Below are positions 1-5,425 of a stretch of DNA of 5,425 bases, one piece after another. Each line of letters opens with the position of its first letter. Within the stretch, counting starts at the first letter, position 1. The stretch is from Lachnospiraceae bacterium. GTDB taxonomy: Bacteria > Bacillota > Clostridia > Lachnospirales > Lachnospiraceae. The translations under genes were made by a program, and so were the position numbers. The notes under the pieces are model-generated. The model did no database searches, was not told the DNA's origin, and worked only from the letters and a program-made list of their open reading frames with translations. The DNA lies in contig JAGDCQ010000074.1 in assembly GCA_017958465.1 (NCBI GenBank), forward strand, positions 1-5,425. The letters run 5' to 3'.

Positions 1-1721
1 CCGATGTTAGGACCTTCGGGAGTCTCGATAGGGCACATACGACCGTAGTGGGTGTAGTGTACGTCTCGAACTTCGAAGGATGCACGCTCTCTTGAAAGAC
101 CGCCGGGGCCGAGGGCCGAAAGACGACGCTTGTGAGTAAGCTCACCGAGAGGGTTGTGCTGATCCATAAACTGTGACAGCTGGGAGCTTCCGAAGAACTC
201 CTTAACGGCTGCCGTTACGGGCTTGATGTTGATAAGGGACTGCGGGCTGATGGACTCAGCATCCTGAGTAGTCATACGCTCGCGCACAACACGCTCCATA
301 CGGGACATACCGATGCGGTACTGGTTCTGAAGGAGCTCACCTACGGCGCGGATACGACGGTTGCCAAGGTGGTCGATATCGTCCTTTGTACCGATGCCGT
401 ATTCAAGGTGCATGTTGTAGTTGACCGATGCAAGGATATCCCATGAAGTGATGTGCTTTGGAACAAGCTTTGCAACGTTGTTCTTGATCATGCGCTTGGT
501 TTCCTTAAGGTCCTTAGCGTTGTCAAGGATGTATTTGAGAGCAAAGTAATAAACGTTTTCCCTGATACCAAGCTCTTCTGCTTCTTCTTTTGTTATATTA
601 ACGAAGTGCGTAATGTCTACAGCGCGGTTGGAAAGAACGCGCTCAACCTTTTCGTCGCCCTCAACTTCAACATAGGCGATACCGGTGTTCTGGATCGCGT
701 CCGCAAGCTCTTCTGTGATGACTGTGCCTTTTTCTGCAACAACTTCACCTGTGAAGCCGTCTGTAACATCCTGAGCGAGGGTGCGGCCTGCGATACGGTT
801 CCTGAAGGCCAGCTTCTTGTTGAATTTGTAACGGCCGACCTTTGCAAGGTCATAACGTCTCTGGTCGAAGAACATACCCCTGATGAGGGATTCTGCGCTG
901 TCCACGGAAAGAGGCTCACCCGGACGGAGCTTCTTGTAAAGCTCGAGCAGACCGTCCTGATAATTCTCGGAAGGATCCTTTGTGAACGTTTCCTTAAGCT
1001 TTAACTCTTCGCCGAAAAGCTCGGTGATCTGCTTATTTGTTGCCGTTGCAACCTCTTCGTCCACATTCCAGCCCTTTGTGGGATCCTCTGAACGGTCGAA
1101 AACGCCGCCGTCGAGAGCCCTTAAAAGGACAGTGATCGGAACCTTGCGGTTACGGTCTACGTGTACGTAGAAAACGTCGTTGGAGTCTGTTTCATACTCA
1201 AGCCATGCACCTCTGTTGGGGATGACTGTGCAGGCATAGAGGTTCTTTCCAAGCTTATCCTTGGTTATTTCATAATAGATACCGGGGGAACGGACAAGCT
1301 GGCTTACGATAACACGCTCAGCGCCGTTGATGACAAACGTACCGGTCTCCGTCATGATGGGGAAATCGCCCATAAAGATGTCGTGCTGGGTGATCTCATC
1401 CGTCTCCTTATTATGAAGACGAACCTTTACTTTAATAGGAGCAGCATAGGTCGCATCTCGTTCCTTGCACTCCTCGATGTTGTATTTAACATCATCAAGG
1501 CACAACTGATAATCCACAAAATCGAGGCTCAAGTGACCGTTGTAATCTTCGATGGGTGAAATGTCATCGAAAACTTCACGCAACCCCTGCTTGAGGAACC
1601 AGTCGTAGGAATCTTTCTGAACTTCAATCAGATTCGGGATTTCCAAAACTTCCTTCTGCTTCGAATAGCTCATCCTGACATTTTTACCGACCCTGACAGG
1701 ATGGATTCTGTTCTTTTCCAT
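1..1721 (-). CDS. rpoB: DNA-directed RNA polymerase subunit beta, N-terminal part (3' end outside window)
   Basis: This is the beta subunit of RNA polymerase, a catalytic subunit of the cytoplasmic transcription enzyme. I read 573 intact codons on the minus strand with no frameshift, about half of a typical clostridial beta. The ATG at 1719-1721 follows an AAGGAG site 9 nt upstream and begins MEKNRIHPVRVGKNVRMSYS. Recognisable blocks in order are RSPGIYYE in the protrusion/lobe region, RPGEPLS, the fork-region DDIDHLGNRR, and the rifampicin pocket beginning GSSQLSQFMDQ at residue 511. The window ends just after CPIETPEGPNI. The residues most often changed in rifampicin resistance are wild type: Asp520, His530 and Ser535 (E. 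coli D516, H526, S531). The segment between LLRAL and ITELFG looks longer than I recall for Bacillus. Upstream is a divergent regulator rather than rplL; rpoC presumably follows beyond the left edge. Identity is certain. Confidence 0.99.
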   Translation of the reverse strand, partial: MEKNRIHPVRVGKNVRMSYSKQKEVLEIPNLIEVQKDSYDWFLKQGLREVFDDISPIEDYNGHLSLDFVDYQLCLDDVKYNIEECKERDATYAAPIKVKVRLHNKETDEITQHDIFMGDFPIMTETGTFVINGAERVIVSQLVRSPGIYYEITKDKLGKNLYACTVIPNRGAWLEYETDSNDVFYVHVDRNRKVPITVLLRALDGGVFDRSEDPTKGWNVDEEVATATNKQITELFGEELKLKETFTKDPSENYQDGLLELYKKLRPGEPLSVDSAESLIRGMFFDQRRYDLAKVGRYKFNKKLAFRNRIAGRTLAQDVTDGFTGEVVAEKGTVITEELADAIQNTGIAYVEVEGDEKVERVLSNRAVDITHFVNITKEEAEELGIRENVYYFALKYILDNAKDLKETKRMIKNNVAKLVPKHITSWDILASVNYNMHLEYGIGTKDDIDHLGNRRIRAVGELLQNQYRIGMSRMERVVRERMTTQDAESISPQSLINIKPVTAAVKEFFGSSQLSQFMDQHNPLGELTHKRRLSALGPGGLSRERASFEVRDVHYTHYGRMCPIETPEGPNI

Positions 1722-1730
1722 TGACGCGCA

Positions 1731-1736
1731 CTCCTT
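1731..1736 (-). promoter_or_regulatory. Ribosome binding site of rpoB
   Basis: On the minus strand AAGGAG lies 9 nt before the rpoB ATG. It is a near-consensus Shine-Dalgarno sequence and fixes the start codon. Confidence 0.9.
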
Positions 1737-1769
1737 AAAATTATATGTCGTTTGCGTTAAAGAATTTGT

Positions 1770-1797
1770 TTGCAATTCACAAATTATATGTTATAAT
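1770..1797 (+). promoter_or_regulatory. Predicted promoter for the SARP-type regulator
   Basis: On the plus strand TTGCAA (1770-1775, 4 of 6 to consensus) is followed after 16 nt by a perfect TATAAT (1792-1797). TG at 1789-1790 gives an extended -10. The start would lie near 1804, with an untranslated leader of about 108 nt. The -10 lies in the spacer of a 10-bp-arm inverted repeat, so a repressor bound there would block it. This promoter faces the rpoB promoter, and transcription from each runs through the other. Confidence 0.65.
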
Positions 1798-1807
1798 ATT
1801 TGTGAAT
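1775..1807. repeat. 10-bp perfect inverted repeat, candidate operator or leader hairpin
   Basis: ATTCACAAAT (1775-1784) and ATTTGTGAAT (1798-1807) are perfect inverted copies separated by 13 nt. A smaller nested repeat, ATTATA/TATAAT (1783-1788 and 1792-1797), lies between them. The element covers the regulator's -10 and part of its -35 spacer. It also lies in the predicted rpoB leader, where the RNA could form an A/U-rich hairpin. No T-run follows it on either strand, so it is not an intrinsic terminator. A dimeric protein binding site is the likelier reading, but the binding protein is unknown. Confidence 0.6.
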
Positions 1808-1838
1808 AGGCACATGAAACCACAATAACGCACATTTC

Positions 1839-1867
1839 ATAATAGCACGCCGATTTCAAGATGTCAA
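1839..1867 (-). promoter_or_regulatory. Predicted sigma-A promoter for rpoB
   Basis: Read on the minus strand, TTGACA (1862-1867) and TATTAT (1839-1844) are separated by exactly 17 nt. TG sits one base before the -10, making an extended -10. The region upstream of the -35 (about 1868-1890) is A/T-rich like an UP element and contains a second TTGACA at 1885-1890 with no matching -10. Transcription should start near 1832, giving a leader of about 110 nt. A private promoter is expected because no rplJL operon precedes rpoB here. The start site is inferred, not measured. Confidence 0.8.
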
Positions 1868-1899
1868 TCAAAACTTTTTAAAAATGTCAAAAAATAAAC

Positions 1900-1903
1900 G
1901 AGG
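1900..1903 (+). promoter_or_regulatory. Ribosome binding site of the SARP-type regulator
   Basis: GAGG lies 8 nt before the ATG at 1912. An in-frame TAA at 1879-1881 excludes a longer protein, and 1912 is the first ATG after it. Confidence 0.7.
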
Positions 1904-1911
1904 CAATTCAA

Positions 1912-3111
1912 ATGGATGATATTATCCACATCAAAATGCTTGGAGAGTTCTCCTTAACTTATAAAGGAAATGTCATTTCCGACAAAGATAACCGCTCCAA
2001 AAAAGTCTGGACTCTTCTCGAATATCTTGTCGCATTCCACGACAAAGAAATTTCCCAGAGCACTCTTATCGACCTGCTCTGGTCCGACGAGAAAAGCGAC
2101 GACCCTTTCAACTCGCTTAAAACTCTTCTCCACAGGGCAAGAGTCCTTCTCGACGGCTTAAACCACCCGTCACAGAAGCTTATAGTCCACAGAAGGGATT
2201 CCTACGGCTGGAACACTTCCATCCCCTACGATCTCGACACCGATATGTTTGAGGCCCTCTGCACAAAGGCTGCGCAGCCCACACTTTCGGACGGCGAGCG
2301 CCAGCCCCTCTACGAGCAGGCTATGGAGCTCTACAAGGGCGAGTTCTTACCTAAGAACAATTCCGATACCTGGGCAGTTTCCCTGGCATCACATTATCAA
2401 TCCACATACACAAAGCTTGTTTACGACTACTGCGACCTCTTAGCAAGGCAGGGTGCTTACGACAGAGTAGTTGAGATCTGCAACCAGGCAGTCATGTTCG
2501 ATCCTTACGACGAGCATATCCACTACCTCCTTATCGACGCCCTTTACCGTTCGGGCCAGCAGAAGAAGTCGATCCAGCGTTACCAGGCCGTTATCACCAT
2601 GTTCTACGATAAATTCGGCCTCTCTCCTTCCAAGGAGCTCACAAATCTCTACCAGGAGATCATCAAGACAGAGAACGCAACGGAAGTCGACCTCAACATC
2701 ATCCAGAACGACTTAAAAGAGAAAAATGCCGAGCGTTCGGCTTATAAGTGCGAATACTCCGTATTCCAGAACCTTTACAGGATCGAAGCAAGGGCTGCCG
2801 CAAGAAGCGGGCTTTCCGTTTTCCTCTGCCTCATAACGCTTCAGAGCACAGCAAGGAAGGATGCGGTTTCGCACCAGACAAAAGCCATGAACCGTATGTC
2901 GAACACTATCGCGAGCACGCTCCGAAGCGGCGACGTTTTTGCGCGCTACAGCATCAACCAGTTCATCATCATGCTGCCGTCCACTTCTTACGAGAACTGC
3001 ACCATGATCGGTGAGCGTATCCTCAAGCGTTTCGATGAGGAAAAGCCGAAGCTTTCCGTAAGCGTTTCCTATACACTGAAACACATGGAGCCCTCAACCT
3101 TCGTAAACTGA
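1912..3111 (+). CDS. SARP/BTAD-family transcriptional regulator with C-terminal degenerate GGDEF-like domain
   Basis: This is a predicted cytoplasmic DNA-binding regulator of 399 residues. Residues about 5-102 fit an OmpR/SARP-type winged helix (KKVWTLLEYLVAFHDKEIS, LIDLLW, then the SYGWN wing). Residues about 107-253 fit the BTAD bacterial transcriptional activation domain, made of TPR-like helices (LYKGEFLP, AVMFDPYDEHIHYLLIDALY, GLSPSKEL). Residues about 280-390 resemble a GGDEF domain: a helix plus LSVFLCLITL strand, then RSGDVFARYSINQFIIMLP, then LSVSVSYTL. The catalytic GG(D/E)EF is replaced by SINQF (347-351) and the metal-binding aspartate of the first strand is absent, so cyclase activity is not expected. 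RxxD (Arg338, Asp341) sits six residues before SINQF, as the I-site does in PleD. No signal peptide or membrane segment is visible. The gene is divergent from rpoB and ends at its own terminator, so it is monocistronic. Family assignment is firm; targets are unknown and no biosynthetic cluster lies in the window. Confidence 0.9.
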   Translation: MDDIIHIKMLGEFSLTYKGNVISDKDNRSKKVWTLLEYLVAFHDKEISQSTLIDLLWSDEKSDDPFNSLKTLLHRARVLLDGLNHPSQKLIVHRRDSYGWNTSIPYDLDTDMFEALCTKAAQPTLSDGERQPLYEQAMELYKGEFLPKNNSDTWAVSLASHYQSTYTKLVYDYCDLLARQGAYDRVVEICNQAVMFDPYDEHIHYLLIDALYRSGQQKKSIQRYQAVITMFYDKFGLSPSKELTNLYQEIIKTENATEVDLNIIQNDLKEKNAERSAYKCEYSVFQNLYRIEARAAARSGLSVFLCLITLQSTARKDAVSHQTKAMNRMSNTIASTLRSGDVFARYSINQFIIMLPSTSYENCTMIGERILKRFDEEKPKLSVSVSYTLKHMEPSTFVN

Positions 3112-3138
3112 GGGGTTTGAACCACCAATAAAGACCGT

Positions 3139-3172
3139 AAAGCCATCCGGTGCTTCCGCCGGGTGGCTTTTT
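3139..3172 (+). terminator. Intrinsic terminator of the SARP-type regulator gene
   Basis: AAAGCCATCCGG (3139-3150) pairs with CCGGGTGGCTTT (3159-3170) in a 12-bp stem with one G-T wobble and an 8-nt loop, ending in five Ts. It begins 28 nt after the regulator's stop codon. On the minus strand the hairpin is followed by only a weak T-run, so it mainly serves the plus strand. Confidence 0.92.
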
Positions 3173-3174
3173 CA

Positions 3175-3208
3175 TACCCCAAACCGCTGTTTTCTGCCGG
3201 TTAGGGTA
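3175..3208. repeat. Hairpin between the two convergent terminators
   Basis: TACCC (3175-3179) and AACCG (3182-3186) pair with CGGTT (3198-3202) and GGGTA (3204-3208), leaving a small asymmetric internal loop and an 11-nt apical loop. No T-run follows on either strand, so it is not an ordinary intrinsic terminator. It may be a spacer palindrome or an RNA 3'-end stabiliser; its function is unknown. The rest of 3112-3307 shows no gene. Confidence 0.45.
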
Positions 3209-3236
3209 CAAATCCCGACATCCGATACCTTCTGTC

Positions 3237-3276
3237 AAAGAAAAAGACCTAAACCGCCAAAATGACAGTTCAGGTC
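3237..3276 (-). terminator. Intrinsic terminator of the pepF-cyclo-ligase transcript
   Basis: Read on the minus strand, GACCTGAAC (3276-3268) pairs with GTTTAGGTC (3254-3246) in a 9-bp stem with one G-T wobble and a 13-nt loop. TTTTTCTTT follows. It lies 31 nt after the cyclo-ligase stop codon and faces the regulator's terminator. The stem is less GC-rich than its partner's, but the T-tract is good. Confidence 0.82.
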
Positions 3277-3307
3277 ATACATCGTTATTAACTTACGTCC
3301 GGTCCCG

Positions 3308-3841
3308 TCACTCCGTTATCACGATGTCCATATTGACATCTCTTTCCGTCACCGGAATGTCAGGCAGGAGCAGCTTTTTGAAGCAAACACACATCTTTAC
3401 TGCATCCAAAGAGCTTAAGAATGCATCATAGAAGCCGCCGCCGTGGCCAAGGCGCCTGCCGTCCGCTGTTACAGACACACAGGGCACTATAGCAAGATCG
3501 ATGTCCGAAGGCGCGACAACCCGGCCGTTCTCAGGCTCCCTGATCCCGAAGCTTCCTGCGGAAAACCGTGTCTCCTCCGTCAGCTCCACAGCGTCCATAA
3601 ATGGCTTCTCCTTGCAGCGCGGAACGCAGACACGCTTCCCGGCTGCTTTTGCAGCCTCAAGTATCCGTCCGGTGTCCGGCTCGTTTTCAGTGTTAAGGAA
3701 AACAAACACCGTTCCGGCATCGCGGAAAGCCTTGGATTCCAGCACCTTTCTGGAGATGCCCTCCTTGGCGTTCTGCTTGTAGCCTGCGTCAAGCTCTTCT
3801 GCTTTCTTATATACGGTTTTTCTAAGTTCTTTCTTATCCAA
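3308..3841 (-). CDS. fau: 5-formyltetrahydrofolate cyclo-ligase (5,10-methenyl-THF synthetase)
   Basis: This enzyme uses ATP to convert 5-formyltetrahydrofolate to 5,10-methenyltetrahydrofolate, returning it to the active one-carbon pool in the cytoplasm. The 177-residue length is normal for the COG0212 family. Visible family features are the basic N-terminus KKELRK (3-8), FVFLNTENEPDT (46-57) matching the family's substrate-binding segment, VPRC (73-76), GIREP (99-103), and DLAIVPCVSV (115-124) followed by the glycine-rich signature RLGHGGGFYD (130-139). The start is TTG at 3839-3841. An in-frame stop lies at 3863-3865 with no ATG, GTG or other TTG between, and the next Met is residue 82, inside the conserved fold. 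A weak GGACGG lies 8 nt upstream. The gene follows pepF by 50 bp with no clear terminator between, so cotranscription is likely. The symbol varies among species (fau, ygfA, fthC). Confidence 0.95.
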   Translation of the reverse strand: MDKKELRKTVYKKAEELDAGYKQNAKEGISRKVLESKAFRDAGTVFVFLNTENEPDTGRILEAAKAAGKRVCVPRCKEKPFMDAVELTEETRFSAGSFGIREPENGRVVAPSDIDLAIVPCVSVTADGRRLGHGGGFYDAFLSSLDAVKMCVCFKKLLLPDIPVTERDVNMDIVITE

Positions 3842-3891
3842 CTTGTTAACCGTCCGATTCTTTCAAATATGGGGCGTAAGCGAAAGCCCTA

Positions 3892-5425
3892 TTATTTCAT
3901 CAGCTCTTCCATTTCGCCAAGAAGCTCGTCAAACAGCCTTAAGCCTGCGTTTACAGGCTCGGGAGTAGCCATATCCACCCCTGCTATCCTAAGCAGGTCG
4001 ATAGGTGACTTCGAGCAGCCGCCGCTAAGGAACTTCTTGTAGTTTTCAACTGCGGGAGCCCCTTCGCTTAAGATCTTCTCTGCAAGCGCTACCGCTGCCG
4101 AAAAGCCTGTTGCGTACTGGTAAACGTAGAAATTGTAGTAGAAGTGCGGGATGCGCGCCCACTCCATCTCTATATCACTGTCGACGGTGATATCCTCGCC
4201 GAAGTACTTCTTGTTCAGATCAAGATACATCTTGCAGAGCACATCCGGTGTAAGGCTCTCGCCCTTTTCAACAGCGGTGTGTGTCATAAGCTCGAACTCC
4301 GCAAACATAGTCTGGCGGTAAACCGTACCCCTGAAGCTCTCAAGGAAGTGGTTGATCAGGTATGCGCGCTGTACCTTGTCCGTAGTCTTTGCGAGCAGGT
4401 GCTTTACAAGGAGCACTTCGTTGCAGGTGGAAGCAACCTCTGCCACAAAGATCACATACTGTGAGTCAATATAGGGCTGGTTCTTCTGGGAAAGATACGA
4501 ATGCATCGCATGGCCCATCTCATGGGCAAGGGTGAACATACTGTCAAGCGTGCCCGAATGGTTAAGGAGCACAAAAGGATGGCACCCCGGGATTCCGGAA
4601 GAGTAAGCGCCGCTGCGCTTTCCTTCGTTCTCGTAAACATCGATCCAGCGGTTTTCAAAGCCCTCGCGGATCACGTCGGTGTAGTCCGTGCCAAGCGGCG
4701 CAAGCGCCTCAAGTACCGTCTTTTTAGCCTCATCAAACGGGATCTTTACGTCCGCATCCTTTACAAGAGGCGTATAAAGATCGTACATATGAAGCTCATC
4801 AAGACCAAGGATCTTCTTTCTTAAGCGCACGTAGCGGTACATCTTTTCAAGGTTTGCATGCACTGCCTCGATAAGGTTTGTGTAAACCTCCTTCGGTACA
4901 TCATTCCTGTCCACTGCAGCTTCAAGGCAGGTATCGTACTTTCTTGCCTTTGCGTAGAAGCGGTGGCTCTTAAGGTTGCCGGTGTAGATGGCCGCGAGCA
5001 TGTTTTTGTAGCTTGCATAAGTCTTGTACATCGCCTCAAAAGCGTCTTTCCTCACTCTTCTGTCAGCGCTCTCGAGGAACGGAACATAACGTCCGTGTGT
5101 CAGGCGCACAGTCTCGCCGTTCTCGTCTGTTATCTCCGGGAACACAAGGTCCGCATTGTTGAACATCGAAAAGGCGTTGGAGCAGGATCCTGTCACATCG
5201 CCTGCAGAAGCAAGGAGCTTCTCCATCTCGGGGGAGAGCATATGCTCCTTGGTCCTGAGCACGTTCTTCAAATAAACCTTGTATCGGGCAAGCTCCGGCT
5301 TTTCGCCGTAGAACCTGTCGATAGCGCCTTCAGGCAGCGCAAGGATCTCAGGCTCCAGGAAGGAAGCCATCTCCCCAAGCTTTACAAACTCGGAGCGCAC
5401 GCGCATTACAAGCTTCTGGTTGTCG
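3892..5425 (-). CDS. pepF: Oligoendopeptidase F (M3B zinc metallopeptidase), 5' end outside window
   Basis: This is a cytoplasmic zinc endopeptidase that cleaves short oligopeptides, typically in peptide turnover or after peptide uptake. The visible 510 codons end at TAA (3892-3894) and run off the right edge. PepF is usually about 600 residues, so roughly 90 N-terminal residues are missing; the Met at 5404-5406 is internal, because in-frame codons DNQKLV precede it. The zinc site is complete: HEMGH (4510-4524) supplies two His ligands and the catalytic Glu, and the Glu of EVASTCNE, 28 residues after the first His, is the likely third ligand. The C-terminal IPHFYYNFYVYQYATG block holds the His and Tyr residues that bind substrate in M3 peptidases. 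GIPGCHPFVLLNHSGTL before HEMGH and SGGCSKSPIDLLRIAGVDM near the end are also typical of PepF. The cyclo-ligase gene follows 50 bp downstream; a functional link is not evident. Confidence 0.97.
   Translation of the reverse strand, partial: DNQKLVMRVRSEFVKLGEMASFLEPEILALPEGAIDRFYGEKPELARYKVYLKNVLRTKEHMLSPEMEKLLASAGDVTGSCSNAFSMFNNADLVFPEITDENGETVRLTHGRYVPFLESADRRVRKDAFEAMYKTYASYKNMLAAIYTGNLKSHRFYAKARKYDTCLEAAVDRNDVPKEVYTNLIEAVHANLEKMYRYVRLRKKILGLDELHMYDLYTPLVKDADVKIPFDEAKKTVLEALAPLGTDYTDVIREGFENRWIDVYENEGKRSGAYSSGIPGCHPFVLLNHSGTLDSMFTLAHEMGHAMHSYLSQKNQPYIDSQYVIFVAEVASTCNEVLLVKHLLAKTTDKVQRAYLINHFLESFRGTVYRQTMFAEFELMTHTAVEKGESLTPDVLCKMYLDLNKKYFGEDITVDSDIEMEWARIPHFYYNFYVYQYATGFSAAVALAEKILSEGAPAVENYKKFLSGGCSKSPIDLLRIAGVDMATPEPVNAGLRLFDELLGEMEELMK

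Noticed and set aside
453..1004. Long plus-strand open frame (183 codons) opposite rpoB
   Set aside because: It lies entirely antisense to unmistakable RpoB coding sequence; its length follows from the codon composition of rpoB, and it has no recognisable domain.
1161..1559. Plus-strand open frame of 132 codons opposite rpoB
   Set aside because: It is a shadow of conserved RpoB sequence on the other strand.
1784..1840. Leader peptide frame of 18 codons (MKCALLWFHVPI...) upstream of rpoB on the minus strand
   Set aside because: Its ATG overlaps the predicted -10 element, so it would precede the transcription start, and it has no Shine-Dalgarno sequence.
1855..1883. Second plus-strand promoter candidate (TTTCAA-17-TTTAAA) closer to the regulator start
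   Set aside because: Both hexamers match poorly and lie in A/T-rich sequence explained by the rpoB upstream element; the extended -10 at 1792-1797 is much better. Start-site mapping could still revive it.
2713..3084. Minus-strand open frame of 123 codons inside the regulator gene
   Set aside because: It is antisense to the GGDEF-like part of the regulator, with no credible ribosome site or family resemblance.
3112..3126. GGTTTGAACC resembling a tRNA T-arm
   Set aside because: No acceptor, D-arm or anticodon structure surrounds it; it is just a short palindrome after the regulator stop.
3867..3892. Hairpin between pepF and the cyclo-ligase gene (GGGC/GCCC with flanking ATA/TAT)
   Set aside because: The stem is only 4 GC pairs plus weak A-T pairs across a bulge, and no T-run follows on the minus strand, so it is not a convincing terminator.
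3443..4042. Plus-strand open frame of 199 codons spanning the cyclo-ligase and the pepF 3' end
   Set aside because: It is antisense to two well-supported genes and the translation shows no family-like pattern.
1..5425. CRISPR arrays, insertion sequences, rRNA or tRNA genes
   Set aside because: I saw no regularly spaced repeats, transposase-like frames, terminal repeats or RNA gene structure; the window is almost fully taken up by four ordinary-looking genes.

Overview
The window carries four protein genes in the style of an anaerobic member of the Clostridia (Bacillota). RpoB and PepF have clostridial-type sequence, base composition is roughly balanced, ribosome binding sites are of the AAGGAG type, and promoters are sigma-A-like. 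A SARP-type regulator with a clostridial rather than actinobacterial look is also present. I cannot name the genus; an uncultured gut or rumen Clostridia lineage is a guess.

Layout. Positions 1-1721 (minus) hold the N-terminal 573 codons of rpoB, whose 3' half lies beyond the left edge. Positions 1722-1911 are a 190-bp intergenic region with two opposed promoters and a 10-bp-arm palindrome. Positions 1912-3111 (plus) encode a 399-residue transcription factor with a winged helix, a BTAD (TPR-like) domain and a C-terminal degenerate GGDEF-like domain. Positions 3112-3307 are a convergent intergenic region with one intrinsic terminator for each strand and a third hairpin between them. Positions 3308-3841 (minus) encode 5-formyltetrahydrofolate cyclo-ligase, starting at TTG. 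Positions 3892-5425 (minus) hold oligoendopeptidase F, with its N-terminus beyond the right edge. pepF and the cyclo-ligase gene are 50 bp apart and probably cotranscribed, ending at the terminator at 3237-3276.

The region around rpoB deserves most attention. In most bacteria rpoB follows rplL; here its upstream neighbour is a divergently oriented regulator, and rpoB has its own good promoter (TTGACA-17-TATTAT). That promoter and the regulator's promoter point at each other and their predicted 5' ends overlap, so RNA polymerase synthesis and regulator synthesis could interfere with each other. The regulator has lost the GGDEF catalytic signature (it reads SINQF) but keeps an RxxD at the I-site spacing. 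This raises the untested possibility that it senses cyclic di-GMP or another nucleotide. The folate and peptidase genes look like ordinary housekeeping genes with no evident link to the regulator.
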